NCBI GenBank assembly: GCA_025360785.1
Contig: JANYBN010000155.1
Location: 1 to 36,610, forward strand
Direction of reading: 5' to 3'
Source: Geobacter sp.
GTDB taxonomy: Bacteria > Desulfobacterota > Desulfuromonadia > Geobacterales > Pseudopelobacteraceae
Length of the DNA: 36,610 bases
Notes under the pieces: model-generated
What the model was told of the DNA's origin: nothing
Database searches by the model: none
What the model saw: the letters and a program-made list of their open reading frames with translations, nothing else
Position numbers and translations under genes: made by a program
In this document: piece by piece, positions 1 to 8,422 of the stretch
Layout of the letters: every line of letters starts with the position of its first letter
Numbering within the stretch: the stretch's first letter is position 1

Positions 1-39
1 CAAAATACAGCTCCAGCGCTGATATTCTTCCAGTTTCAT
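1..39 (-). CDS. Possible 5' end of a gene running off the left edge (weak)
   Basis: An ATG on the minus strand at 39 opens a frame that stays open to the window edge and reads MKLEEYQRWSCIL. Only 13 codons are visible and I see no good Shine-Dalgarno sequence before it. It would be divergent from the LPS kinase gene, leaving about 94 bases for two promoters. The product cannot be identified and the call may be chance. Confidence 0.2.
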   Translation of the reverse strand, partial: MKLEEYQRWSCIL

Positions 40-133
40 ATTGACGATGCTTTGTTATGAATGATATTTACATGCGGCAGAAACAATGGTCATATAAACT
101 GAAATTCAAATATATCCCGATCATTCGAGACTT

Positions 134-919
134 ATGACACCCCTCGTCCCCTCACGAAACTCTCAAAATTTCGACATGCACCTACGCCGATACGTTCATT
201 TTGCGGTGAAGGATTGCCGTGCTGTTGTTCTCGATTGGGCGGCCCCGGCTATTGAGGAAGCTCTTCAGTCTGGCACGCTCCACGAATGGGCGTACATGCA
301 ACCTTTGAAAGACGAGATGCGGGGGCGCGGGGTGATATACGCCGTTGAACTGCCGACAAATCCTCCAACACCGGTTGTTGTCAGAAGAAATCGTCACGGC
401 GGTCTGCTGCATGGCCTGACAGGCGAATATTTTATGTCTCCCACCCGTGCTCCACTTGAGCTGGCAACCTCGTTGAGGCTGGCAGCCGGCGGAATTCCAA
501 CACCCGAAGTAATTGCATACGCCATATACCCCGCTGCCGGGATATTTGCCCGGAGCGATGTCATGACACGGCGCCTGCCGGAGGGGAGCGATTTTCCCGC
601 TGCCTGGCAGATGGCGACCACCTCTGACCGTGATGTTCTGCTGCTGGCGGCGGCACGGTTGCTGGTCTCTCTCGCAGATGCCGGAGCGTGGCACGCAGAC
701 CTGAATCTGAAAAATATTTACATCGCCGGAGCCGGCGCTGACAGGACCGCTTATCTGCTTGATGTGGACCGGGTGACCTTTCCGGGGGGCACTGACATTG
801 CCGCCCGCAACTTTAAACGGCTGGCGCGGTCGGCGCGCAAGTGGCGCGACCGGTGGGAACTCGATTTTGATGAGGATTCGCTTGTGCGTTTGGCAGCATT
901 AACAGAGGAGAACAGATGA
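134..919 (+). CDS. Lipopolysaccharide kinase, Kdo/WaaP (KdkA-like) family
   Basis: Predicted cytoplasmic kinase that phosphorylates a sugar of the LPS inner core, probably Kdo, using ATP. Seen: a short conserved block with GGLLHGLTGEYF followed by a LELATSLRLAAGGIPTPEVIAYA stretch typical of KdkA-type proteins, a catalytic loop HADLNLKNI (the HxDLxxxN kinase motif) and a later DVDR in place of the metal-binding DFG/DFD. At 261 aa it is close to the usual 230-260 aa of the family. The ATG at 134 has no strong ribosome binding site, and the in-frame ATG at 176 is an alternative. Its stop overlaps the next gene's start in ATGA, so it is probably translated together with the glycosyltransferase. 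The substrate is inferred from family and neighbours. Confidence 0.85.
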   Translation: MTPLVPSRNSQNFDMHLRRYVHFAVKDCRAVVLDWAAPAIEEALQSGTLHEWAYMQPLKDEMRGRGVIYAVELPTNPPTPVVVRRNRHGGLLHGLTGEYFMSPTRAPLELATSLRLAAGGIPTPEVIAYAIYPAAGIFARSDVMTRRLPEGSDFPAAWQMATTSDRDVLLLAAARLLVSLADAGAWHADLNLKNIYIAGAGADRTAYLLDVDRVTFPGGTDIAARNFKRLARSARKWRDRWELDFDEDSLVRLAALTEENR

Positions 920-1950
920 TGCGAGTTGCAACAGACCGTGTCTGTATTGTCATGATGAGTGCCGTAGGTGATACGGTGCATGTCCTGCCGGTGCTGCACG
1001 CCCTTAAACGGGCAAACCCTGCCATGATGGTTACGTGGATATTGCAGCCGGGGCCGGCCATGCTGGTGCGCGGGCATCAGCTGGTTGATGAAATCATTCT
1101 TTTCGATCGTACCAAGGGTCTCCGTGGTTTTCTTGCGGTTCGCGAACAGTTGAGCTCAAGGGAATTTGATCTTGTCCTTGATCTGCAGGTTTATTTCAAG
1201 GCGAATATTGTCACCTCATTTATCAACGCTACGGTGAAACTCGGTTTCGATTTTGCCCGCGCCCGTGATCTGAACTGGCTGTTTACGACGCACCGCATTC
1301 CACCCCATGCAATGCAGCACGTTCAGGATCAATATCTTGAATTCTGTGACTGGCTGGGGGCGTCGACCGCTCCGGTTACCTGGGGGCTTGGGCCGTGGAG
1401 CGATGAGGAGCGCGCCTGGCAGGAACAGTTCTATTCCGCCCTCAACCGCCCGGCAGTGCCGATAGTTGTGGCAACCAGCAAACTCCAGAAAAACTGGCTT
1501 CCCGAACGGTGGGCCGAGGTTTGCGATGCCCTTTACTCTGATTTCGGACTGCAGCCGATTCTGGTCGGGGGGCGCTCTCCGGTTGAGGTTGAGTGCGAGC
1601 GGATCATCATGGAAAAGGCGAAACAGGCTCCCTTGAGTGCCCTGGGGAATGGGGGGTTGCGCGGCCTGGTCGGGATTTTGGAGGGGGCGGCGCTGGTGAT
1701 TTCGCTCGATACCGGTCCGCTGCATATCACCGTGGCGCTTGATCGACCGGTGGTGGCTCTGATGGGGTATTCCAATCCGAAGCGGGTCGGGCCGTATCGT
1801 AAATTCAGTGACCTGGTGGTCGACGCTTACGGAGAGCCGGGGGAGGATTACCCGATTTCCATGGAGAATCGTCCCGACCGGATGCAGCTCATCACCGTTC
1901 GCGATGTCCTCGATAAAGTGCAGATATGGCGGTCACATTACGCTTCGTGA
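916..1950 (+). CDS. Glycosyltransferase family 9, LPS heptosyltransferase type
   Basis: Predicted ADP-heptose:LPS transferase adding a core sugar on the cytoplasmic face of the inner membrane. Seen: a GT-B fold start with the family's SAVGDTVHVLPVLHALK motif near the N terminus, a KNWLPERWAEV block in the middle and the C-terminal nucleotide-sugar site ISLDTGPLHITVALDRPVVALMG. Length of 344 aa is normal. A GAGGAG ribosome binding site at 905-910 lies just before the ATG, which overlaps the kinase stop codon. The 3' end overlaps lpxK, transcribed from the other strand, by 13 bases. It resembles WaaC more than WaaF, but I cannot fix the exact acceptor. Confidence 0.88.
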   Translation: MMRVATDRVCIVMMSAVGDTVHVLPVLHALKRANPAMMVTWILQPGPAMLVRGHQLVDEIILFDRTKGLRGFLAVREQLSSREFDLVLDLQVYFKANIVTSFINATVKLGFDFARARDLNWLFTTHRIPPHAMQHVQDQYLEFCDWLGASTAPVTWGLGPWSDEERAWQEQFYSALNRPAVPIVVATSKLQKNWLPERWAEVCDALYSDFGLQPILVGGRSPVEVECERIIMEKAKQAPLSALGNGGLRGLVGILEGAALVISLDTGPLHITVALDRPVVALMGYSNPKRVGPYRKFSDLVVDAYGEPGEDYPISMENRPDRMQLITVRDVLDKVQIWRSHYAS

Positions 1951-3032
1951 CGCCGAAGCAGATCGGTAAGCATGCCTTTCAGGAGGGAAGGGGTGTCAAT
2001 CGTTAATTCCATTCTGGCGAGTAGTGTCCTGGTTGCAAGCTCCTGCGTAAAGCCCTTCAGTTTTACCCCGTCTTTTTCCGTTGTGACCAAATAGTCCGCA
2101 CCGCTTGCCCTCATGGCAGCAGCGATCTCATTGCACCGCTCCTTGTCGTAGGCGACATGATCCGGGAAGTTGAGGCTGTCCACCAGATTAAGCCCTTTTG
2201 CGCGCAGACCTGCAAAGAATACGTCCGGATCGGCTATGCCGGCAAAGGCCAGGATGTTTTTGTCGAAGCAGCTGGAAAAAGGGAGCGGATTCCGGCTCTC
2301 CAAGGGGAGCATGTCCGTTAATGTGTGGCTGGAGATGCAGGCGGGGATGCCGTGTGTGTCCAGGGGGATTGATGCCATTTCGGGAGCACGCGTAAATATC
2401 AGCAGGTCTGCCCGCCGCATTGCGGACAAAGGCTCTCGCAATATTCCGGCCGGCAGAGTCAGGTGGTTGCCGAACGGCCTTGAGAAGTCCAGCAGCAGTA
2501 TATTCAGGTCACGCTGCAGGCGCAGGTGCTGGAAGCCGTCGTCCAGCAGGAAAATGTCCGGGGCAAGCTGCTGCATGGCTAATTGACCTGCGGCATAGCG
2601 ATCCGCACCGATCACTACCATAAGTCCAGGCACTGTAGATGCCAACAGATACGGCTCGTCCCCGCACTCCCTGGCGCCCAGCATGATCGTGGCGCCGTCG
2701 CTGACCACACAGGTCTGTCCTTCCAGAGAACCGCCATAGCCGCGGGTAAGCACCGCCACCCTGTATCCCTGTGCTAAAAGTATTCTGCTGATATAGGCGG
2801 TTGCCGGGGTTTTCCCAGTTCCGCCAACGGTCAGGTTGCCGATTGAAACCACCGGCCGGGGGAGACGGTTTGATTTCATCACCCCACTCTGATAAAGCGT
2901 TGCCCGCAACCGGAGGATTATTGAATATATCCAGGAAAACGGCGTCAGGACGAACAGTACAAGCTTGTCCGCTAAACCGGTACGACAGCCGGAGGCGAGC
3001 TCGCGCCAGTATGTGTGATAGGATGCGTTCAT
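1938..3032 (-). CDS. lpxK: Tetraacyldisaccharide 4'-kinase LpxK
   Basis: Membrane-associated kinase that adds the 4'-phosphate to the lipid A disaccharide. Seen: a hydrophobic N-terminal helix around residues 24-40, then the P-loop GNLTVGGTGKTP at about 65-76 (K74, T75), the LTRGYGG motif, and the DDGFQH motif in the middle, all diagnostic. Length of 364 aa is in the family range. Its ATG overlaps the waaA stop codon in ATGA, so it is the last gene of the envelope operon. Its tail collides with the convergent glycosyltransferase gene and there is no room for a terminator between them. The product is the substrate of WaaA, encoded just upstream. Confidence 0.96.
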   Translation of the reverse strand: MNASYHTYWRELASGCRTGLADKLVLFVLTPFSWIYSIILRLRATLYQSGVMKSNRLPRPVVSIGNLTVGGTGKTPATAYISRILLAQGYRVAVLTRGYGGSLEGQTCVVSDGATIMLGARECGDEPYLLASTVPGLMVVIGADRYAAGQLAMQQLAPDIFLLDDGFQHLRLQRDLNILLLDFSRPFGNHLTLPAGILREPLSAMRRADLLIFTRAPEMASIPLDTHGIPACISSHTLTDMLPLESRNPLPFSSCFDKNILAFAGIADPDVFFAGLRAKGLNLVDSLNFPDHVAYDKERCNEIAAAMRASGADYLVTTEKDGVKLKGFTQELATRTLLARMELTIDTPSLLKGMLTDLLRRHEA

Positions 3033-4312
3033 AAATATCCGGCTATTACTTCCATGTGTCGTTCCGTGGCCCCGCCGTTATCCCGCATCATCTTCAGACC
3101 GTTCTGCCCCAGAATCCTGCGCAGTTCGGCGCTGGTTATCAAGGTTCGCAAGGTAGCAACTAATTCATCCGGATTCCGTATCTGGATACCAGCTCCGTAC
3201 TGCAGCACCAGCGCCTCGATCTCCCGGAAATTCGCCATATCAGGGCCGAAAACGCTCGGCACGCCGACAGCCGCCGGTTCCAGGAGATTATGCCCGCCGA
3301 ACGGCACCAGGCTGCCGCCGACATACGCGATATCAGACAGGGCATAGAGATTCATCATTTCGCCGACGGTATCAACCAGAAGCACGCCACCGCTTTGCTG
3401 CCGCACATCTCCGGCAAGAGCGGTCCGTCTTTGGAAGCGCAATCCTGTGCTCTCAAGCTGTTTGACAATTTCTCCGGCGCGTACCGGGTGCCGTGGCACG
3501 AGCACCAGAAACAGGTTGCCGATTTCTGTGGAGAGCTCCTTGTAGGCCGATATGACAAACTGCTCCTCGCCGTCGCGGGTGCTGCCAGCCGTCAGGACAC
3601 AGCAGCCGTCCGGGAGCAGGTATTGCACGCGCAGCCGTTGGCGCTCATCTTCGCTGATAGCGTGAGAAGGGATGTCGTTTTTAAGGTTGCCGGTTACTTT
3701 TACACGGTCAGGGTCGGCGCCGATAGCGATGATGCGGTCACTGGTGGTTTCAGACTGCATACAGATAGCCGCAAAACAACGCAGGGCAGGGCGGAAAAAC
3801 CAGCTGAATTTCAGATACCGCTTGAATGACCGGTCTGAGATGCGCCCGTTGGCCAGCACTATTGGAATATTCATTCTGGCCGCTTCACGGGAAAAGTTGG
3901 GCCAGATCTCGGTTTCCATTATAATGATGATGCGTGGCTTGACGGAGTTCAGCATTGCATGCACGGAAGGTAGAAAATCGAAGGGAAAGTAAAGGCAGAG
4001 GTCAACTTCTGAAAAACCGTCTGCAGTCTTTCTGCCGGTTTCCGTCATGTTTGTCATCACAATGGCGTGGTTATGATAGCGGCTGCGGATCGCTTTGAGA
4101 AGTGGTCTGGCTGCAATCGCCTCACCGACAGAAACGGCGTGAATCCAGATAACCGGACGACCGGTAATTTTTGCCAGCCGGCTTTGTCGGACAAAGCCGA
4201 AGCGTTCAGCTGTCGCCAGAGGCCACCCAAGCTTGATGGAACGGTAGATATTGAAGAGGAAAACGGGAACCAGCAGAAATATGGAGAGGGTATTGTAGAT
4301 TAAATAGAACAT
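3029..4312 (-). CDS. waaA: 3-deoxy-D-manno-octulosonic acid (Kdo) transferase WaaA
   Basis: Inner-membrane GT30 glycosyltransferase that transfers Kdo from CMP-Kdo to lipid IVA. Seen: an N-terminal membrane anchor at about residues 4-21, the HAVSVGEA motif at 59-65 whose E64 matches the catalytic Glu of the family, METEIWPN further on, and a C-terminal CMP-Kdo region with YVGGSLVPFGGHNLLEPAA. Length of 427 aa is typical. It starts 8 bases after the PAP2 phosphatase stop and overlaps lpxK by 4 bases. The sequence does not show how many Kdo residues it adds. The start ATG has no strong ribosome binding site, so coupling to the upstream gene is likely. Confidence 0.95.
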   Translation of the reverse strand: MFYLIYNTLSIFLLVPVFLFNIYRSIKLGWPLATAERFGFVRQSRLAKITGRPVIWIHAVSVGEAIAARPLLKAIRSRYHNHAIVMTNMTETGRKTADGFSEVDLCLYFPFDFLPSVHAMLNSVKPRIIIIMETEIWPNFSREAARMNIPIVLANGRISDRSFKRYLKFSWFFRPALRCFAAICMQSETTSDRIIAIGADPDRVKVTGNLKNDIPSHAISEDERQRLRVQYLLPDGCCVLTAGSTRDGEEQFVISAYKELSTEIGNLFLVLVPRHPVRAGEIVKQLESTGLRFQRRTALAGDVRQQSGGVLLVDTVGEMMNLYALSDIAYVGGSLVPFGGHNLLEPAAVGVPSVFGPDMANFREIEALVLQYGAGIQIRNPDELVATLRTLITSAELRRILGQNGLKMMRDNGGATERHMEVIAGYL

Positions 4313-4320
4313 GGCTCACA

Positions 4321-5004
4321 TTATGATGCTGTAGAAGTGACTTCGTCACGGTCGAGCCGAAGCAGGTAATACAGCGTAACCGCCACAAGATGAACCATTC
4401 CCCAGGCCCAGAGAGTATCGCTCAGGAAGTGTCCACCCTGCGTGATGCGGGCAACACTCATCAGGGTACCAAAGAGCAGTCCTCCCGCCATCCACATTGC
4501 AGCAGTTCGTGGTTTCCGGCGACGAAGCAGAAAAAACGGAGCCGTCATATAAAATGCAGCCGAAGAATGTCCTGAAGGGAATGAGCGCCCTTTGTGAGCG
4601 ATGCCCTTCTGCCATGGATGCAGGAACTCTTTAGTGCCGCCGAACTGGACAACTTCCCGTGGGCGCGGACGTCCCCAATACTCTTTGAAAACCGAGTTTA
4701 CTATCAACCCGGGACCTAGCGCCAGAAGGATAACGAGAAACAGCCCAGGCCTGATCCACTGTTGCCGGTTTTTATGAAGGAGACCAAGAAAAATGGCGCC
4801 AAGGCCGCCAAAGCCCAGGAAAAATGACGGAAGCCGATCCAGCTTATAGAGTAAATGCCATGGCTGCTGATCTCCGATCGGCCATTTCCCGTCGATGCAA
4901 AAGAGCGCCGACATCCTGAGATCTGCGTCGGTAGCAGCAATCAGGATAGTCGCAAGAATGAGGATAACGACAGGAATGGCAAAGTCACCCATCGTTTTAT
5001 TCAT
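4321..5004 (-). CDS. PAP2-family phosphatase, candidate lipid A phosphatase
   Basis: Integral-membrane phosphatase of the PAP2 superfamily, 227 aa with about six hydrophobic segments. Seen: the three catalytic motifs, KX6RP (K107 to RP at 114-115, within KEYWGRPRP), PSGH at 143-146, and RX5HX3D with R186, H192 and D196. The usual Ser before that Arg is Ala here. A VVQFGG stretch follows the first motif, as I recall from LpxE/LpxF-like enzymes. The ATG at 5004 overlaps the lpxL stop in ATGA and has an AGGAGA ribosome binding site; a longer reading from a TTG at 5028 is less likely. Its place between lpxL and waaA points to lipid A or undecaprenyl pyrophosphate as substrate; which one is not decided by sequence alone. 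Confidence 0.88.
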   Translation of the reverse strand: MNKTMGDFAIPVVILILATILIAATDADLRMSALFCIDGKWPIGDQQPWHLLYKLDRLPSFFLGFGGLGAIFLGLLHKNRQQWIRPGLFLVILLALGPGLIVNSVFKEYWGRPRPREVVQFGGTKEFLHPWQKGIAHKGRSFPSGHSSAAFYMTAPFFLLRRRKPRTAAMWMAGGLLFGTLMSVARITQGGHFLSDTLWAWGMVHLVAVTLYYLLRLDRDEVTSTAS

Positions 5005-5915
5005 ACCGGCTCTCCTGCTCGTTTCCAACGGCGATGCACCCAGTACCAGTCAGCAGGATGGGCGCATATATACTCTTCAAGAGAACGCGCCAGTCCCTGT
5101 ATATCCTGATGGATGCCTTCATCAGAGTGGTCGCCGCACAGCGGATACTCCGGGTGGAACGTAATTACGTACTTGTCATTATCACGGTGGCCATAAACAG
5201 GGACTATCGGCACCCCGGTTTTGTGAGCGAATATAACCGGCGCCTTGTTTGCCCAGGCTTTTCTGCCAAGAAACTCGATCAGTACGCCGTTGTCCTCATA
5301 AACAGCCTGATCGATAAGCATACCGATTACACCTTTGCTCTTGATGACGCCAAGGATCGGCCTCGTAGCAGCCTTGGTGTAAATCACCTTGTTGCCGTAG
5401 CCCATTCTCATCTTTTCGATAACAGCGTTCAGATAGGGGTTGTTCTGCCTCCGGGCAATTGCCGATACGTTCTCATTCAGGTACTGTTTGAAGGAAAGTG
5501 AGGTCATCTCCCAGTTGCCGCAGTGACCGCTGATACAGAGCACCCCATGTTCCTTCTCCTTGGCGTGCTGAAAGTTGTCCAGTCCGTTTACGGTCATGGA
5601 GTCGATCAGGTCATCGCCTTTGCCATGATACAGCCGGCACACTTCGACGATGGAAATCCCAAGATTCATGAATGTTGCCAAGGCTATCTCTTCGGCAGTC
5701 TCAAAACTGCCGGTCCAGGAAGGGTGGCGTTGCATGAAGGGGAGCGCCTGCCTGATGTTGTCGATTGCAATGGCTCTGCGTGAGTGGAGAATATTAAAAA
5801 GAAAAGCCCCGATGTTTTTGCCGATTCGGGCTGATTGGGATCGGGGAAGAGCCGCAATGAATAGGGTGAGCAGATAGAACAGGGCGGCTTGTATCAGCCA
5901 GATGCTTTTTTTCAT
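5001..5915 (-). CDS. lpxL: Lipid A biosynthesis acyltransferase (LpxL/HtrB family)
   Basis: Inner-membrane late acyltransferase that adds a secondary acyl chain to Kdo-lipid A. Seen: an N-terminal hydrophobic helix at about 5-23 and the HX4E catalytic motif HCGNWE at 131-136. The block GVIGMLIDQ and the following AWANKAPVIFAHKTGVPIVPVY are typical of the LpxL/LpxM family. Length of 304 aa is normal. Its ATG overlaps the lpxB stop by 4 bases and its stop overlaps the PAP2 start by 4 bases, so all three are probably translationally coupled. Only one late acyltransferase gene is present in the window. Chain-length preference cannot be read from the sequence. Confidence 0.93.
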   Translation of the reverse strand: MKKSIWLIQAALFYLLTLFIAALPRSQSARIGKNIGAFLFNILHSRRAIAIDNIRQALPFMQRHPSWTGSFETAEEIALATFMNLGISIVEVCRLYHGKGDDLIDSMTVNGLDNFQHAKEKEHGVLCISGHCGNWEMTSLSFKQYLNENVSAIARRQNNPYLNAVIEKMRMGYGNKVIYTKAATRPILGVIKSKGVIGMLIDQAVYEDNGVLIEFLGRKAWANKAPVIFAHKTGVPIVPVYGHRDNDKYVITFHPEYPLCGDHSDEGIHQDIQGLARSLEEYICAHPADWYWVHRRWKRAGEPV

Positions 5916-7129
5916 TGCGGCGCCTCAGCGGGAGCGACGGTGTCACCACGCCGGTCACATAACTTGAGTACGAGACGAGCGACTTGCAGCGCGGCACCGC
6001 CACCCCCTAGTTTTGAGCGGACTTCTCCAAGTTTGTTTACCATATTGGCGTGATAGTTCTGGTCGGTGAGTTGTTTGCCTATCTCTTCGGCAATCAGTTC
6101 CGGGCTGGCCTGATCCTGTATCAGTTCACGGACGACGGTCTCACCGGCCACGATATTACACAGACCGATATGCGTGAGTTTTACCAGCCGTTTGGCTATC
6201 TGGTAGGTTAGCTCAGCCATCCGGTAGATAATGACCATCGGTGTGCCGATGAGGGCGATCTCAAGCGTGACCGTGCCGGACACCGATATTATGGCGTCAC
6301 AAGCTCTGATCAGATCATGAATCTTCTGGTCGGTAATGACCGGCTTTACGCCGGCACGATTCAAATAGGGAAGCAGATCGCCCTTAGTTAAGGTCGATGC
6401 CAGCGGCAGGACAAATTGAAGATCGGGAAAACTTTTCTGCAGCAGCTCCGCCGCTGCAAGGATGCTGGGCAGTATGCGCTCGATCTCGCTTCTGCGGCTC
6501 CCTGGAAACAGCCCGACTGTTTTACGGGCGGGGTCAAGTCCAAAGCTTGCGGCAGCGTCTTCACGCGTCATGCTCACATCTACAAGGTCGAGCATGGGGT
6601 GGCCGACAAAACTGACCGGAACACCGGCTTTCTCATAGATAGGTACTTCAAAGGGGAAAATTACAGCCATCCGGTTGACCGAGGCGGCAATTGCCTTGAT
6701 TCTGCCGGCCTTCCAGGCCCACACTTTGGGGCTGATATAGTAGAGAACTTTTACCCCGGCTTTTTTTGCCACTTTTGCCAGACGGAGGTTAAAGCCGGGG
6801 TAATCGATCAGGATCAACAATTCAGGCGGGTCTTTCAGCAGGATGTTCTTGAGTTTACAAAATGCGGAGGAGATGACATTAAAGTGTTTGATAACTTCGA
6901 CCAGCCCCATTACCGCCATATCGGAAGAATCCACCAGGGTTGCAACACCTGACTCACGCATCCTCACGCCGCCAATGCCGAAAAAATCAAGCGCTGGATC
7001 AAGTTGGAGCGCCTTCTGCACCAAATCTGCTCCATAGATATCGCCGGAGGCTTCCCCGGCGACAATCATGACGCGACATTTTGGGACGGTGTAAGGTGGT
7101 GTTTCAGTGTCACCACATATCGGCATCAT
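5912..7129 (-). CDS. lpxB: Lipid-A-disaccharide synthase LpxB
   Basis: Peripheral inner-membrane GT19 enzyme that condenses UDP-2,3-diacylglucosamine with lipid X to form the lipid A disaccharide. Seen: the N-terminal IVAGEASGDIYGADLV motif, LILIDYPGFNLRLAK, YYISPKVWAWK, a LFPGSRRSEI block and a C-terminal GTVTLEIALIGTPMVIIYR. At 405 aa it is about 20 residues longer than E. coli LpxB because of a polar leader before the first strand. The ATG is fixed by the ATGA overlap with lpxA. In many genomes a UDP-diacylglucosamine hydrolase gene lies between lpxA and lpxB; none does here, so that step is encoded elsewhere. Confidence 0.96.
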   Translation of the reverse strand: MMPICGDTETPPYTVPKCRVMIVAGEASGDIYGADLVQKALQLDPALDFFGIGGVRMRESGVATLVDSSDMAVMGLVEVIKHFNVISSAFCKLKNILLKDPPELLILIDYPGFNLRLAKVAKKAGVKVLYYISPKVWAWKAGRIKAIAASVNRMAVIFPFEVPIYEKAGVPVSFVGHPMLDLVDVSMTREDAAASFGLDPARKTVGLFPGSRRSEIERILPSILAAAELLQKSFPDLQFVLPLASTLTKGDLLPYLNRAGVKPVITDQKIHDLIRACDAIISVSGTVTLEIALIGTPMVIIYRMAELTYQIAKRLVKLTHIGLCNIVAGETVVRELIQDQASPELIAEEIGKQLTDQNYHANMVNKLGEVRSKLGGGGAALQVARLVLKLCDRRGDTVAPAEAPQ

Positions 7130-7905
7130 CCGTTACAGATCCCTCGTTCGGAACGTTCAATGAAGGCGAGTAGATAGTCAACTTCAGGGCAGCCCGTAAT
7201 CTCCAGTTTTATTTTGGCTATGGCATCGGGCAGTTTCAGGTCGGCCATAAAAAGGGTCTTGTAGGCTTTCTTTAACTTTAGAATGGCGTCATCGGAAAAA
7301 CCGCGCCGTTTGAGACCGACTAGATTGAGGCCGCGGAGCTTAGCATCGCGTTTGCCCGGAGTTGAGATTGTGTAGGGAGGAATGTCAAGAACAACCAGCG
7401 TGCCTCCGCCGACCATTGCATGAACGCCAATTGTCGAAAACTGATGCACGGCAACCAGGCCGCCCAGAATAACGTTGTCTTCAACGGTTACATGCCCGGC
7501 AAGAGTAGCCGAATTTGCCATGACCACATGATTGCCTATCCGGCAATCATGTGCAACATGCGAATAAGCCATGAAGAGGTTGCCGTCTCCAACTATTGTC
7601 TCGCTTATACCGGTCACGGTACCACGATGAATCGTAGCAAATTCGCGGATGATATTATTATTGCCGATACGTGTCCAACATTCCTCGCCCCGGTATTTCA
7701 GATCCTGAGGTGCGGGGCCGACCGACGCGAGATGGTAAATCTGATTGTTTTCCCCGATTTCGGTCCAGTCTCCTACTACCGTATGAGCGCCTATTGTGGT
7801 TCCCTTGCCAATGGTGACATGCTTGCCGATTATAACGTATGGACCTATTTCAGCGTCCGTAGCCAGGGTGGCTGTTGGATCGATTATCGCTGTCGGGTGG
7901 ATCAT
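7126..7905 (-). CDS. lpxA: UDP-N-acetylglucosamine acyltransferase LpxA
   Basis: Cytoplasmic left-handed beta-helix enzyme that starts lipid A synthesis by moving a 3-hydroxyacyl chain from ACP to UDP-GlcNAc (or an amino analogue). Seen: hexapeptide repeats from residue 1 to about 185, the catalytic AYSHVAHD block with H119, and the helical tail with LKRRGFSDDAILKLKKAYK. The frame is open further upstream, to 7980, but the ATG at 7905 gives 259 aa, matches the family start (MIHPTAIID) and has an AGGAGA site 8 bases before it. It lies 49 bases after fabZ, with a small hairpin in the gap. Confidence 0.96.
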   Translation of the reverse strand: MIHPTAIIDPTATLATDAEIGPYVIIGKHVTIGKGTTIGAHTVVGDWTEIGENNQIYHLASVGPAPQDLKYRGEECWTRIGNNNIIREFATIHRGTVTGISETIVGDGNLFMAYSHVAHDCRIGNHVVMANSATLAGHVTVEDNVILGGLVAVHQFSTIGVHAMVGGGTLVVLDIPPYTISTPGKRDAKLRGLNLVGLKRRGFSDDAILKLKKAYKTLFMADLKLPDAIAKIKLEITGCPEVDYLLAFIERSERGICNG

Positions 7906-7927
7906 TGAGTTTCTCCTGTGAGTCCCC

Positions 7928-7944
7928 CCCTCCGACAAGGAGGG
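7928..7944 (-). repeat. Small GC-rich hairpin in the fabZ-lpxA gap
   Basis: Perfect 6-base arms CCCTCC and GGAGGG around a 5-base loop, in the 49-base gap between fabZ and lpxA. On the transcribed strand it is followed by the lpxA ribosome binding site about 10 bases later, without a T-run. It could be an RNA processing or attenuation element, or a fragment of a dispersed palindrome. Role unknown. Confidence 0.6.
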
Positions 7945-7954
7945 AGCAGAGTGA

Positions 7955-8404
7955 TTATTTTGAGTTTGGAGAATCTGCAAACGTTGCTTTAAGATCGGCC
8001 TCGGTTACCAGGGTATCACCAACAAAGGCCTTTCCGGCTATTCCCCAGATCCCTCTCCTGTTCATCGTTGTAGTAACCTCGATGCGCAGCTGATCACCTG
8101 GAGATACCGGTTTGCGGAAGCGGGCATTATCGATTGCCATAAAGTAGGTGACCTTGGCGCGGGTTTCTTCATCGGAAGCCAGATATGCCATGATGCCTGC
8201 CACCTGGGCCATAGCTTCGATGATTAGAACACCCGGCATTACCGGGTGGCCGGGGAAATGACCCGGGAAAAACGGTTCGTTTATTGTGACATTCTTTATG
8301 CCTACGCAGCGTTTCCCGGCCTCTCCTTCAATTATCCGGTCGACCATCAGAAATGGGAAGCGATGCGGAAGTATCTTCATGATTTCGTTGATATCTAATT
8401 GCAT
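7955..8404 (-). CDS. fabZ: 3-hydroxyacyl-ACP dehydratase FabZ
   Basis: Cytoplasmic hotdog-fold dehydratase of fatty-acid elongation, removing water from 3-hydroxyacyl-ACP. It competes with LpxA and LpxD for the same acyl-ACP pool. Seen: [13 protein letters not shown] near the N terminus and the signature [21 protein letters not shown], giving catalytic His49 and Glu63 at the same numbers as in well-studied FabZ proteins. The 149 aa length is typical. The ATG has a CAGGAGAG ribosome binding site. It sits between lpxD and lpxA, the classic lpxD-fabZ-lpxA order. Confidence 0.97.
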   Translation of the reverse strand: MQLDINEIMKILPHRFPFLMVDRIIEGEAGKRCVGIKNVTINEPFFPGHFPGHPVMPGVLIIEAMAQVAGIMAYLASDEETRAKVTYFMAIDNARFRKPVSPGDQLRIEVTTTMNRRGIWGIAGKAFVGDTLVTEADLKATFADSPNSK

Positions 8405-8422
8405 ATAAACTCTCCTGAATAT

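Noticed and set aside
7906-7980. N-terminal extension of LpxA
   Set aside because: LpxA proteins start at the MIHPTA motif, and the ATG at 7905 has its own AGGAGA site; the extension covers the intergenic hairpin.
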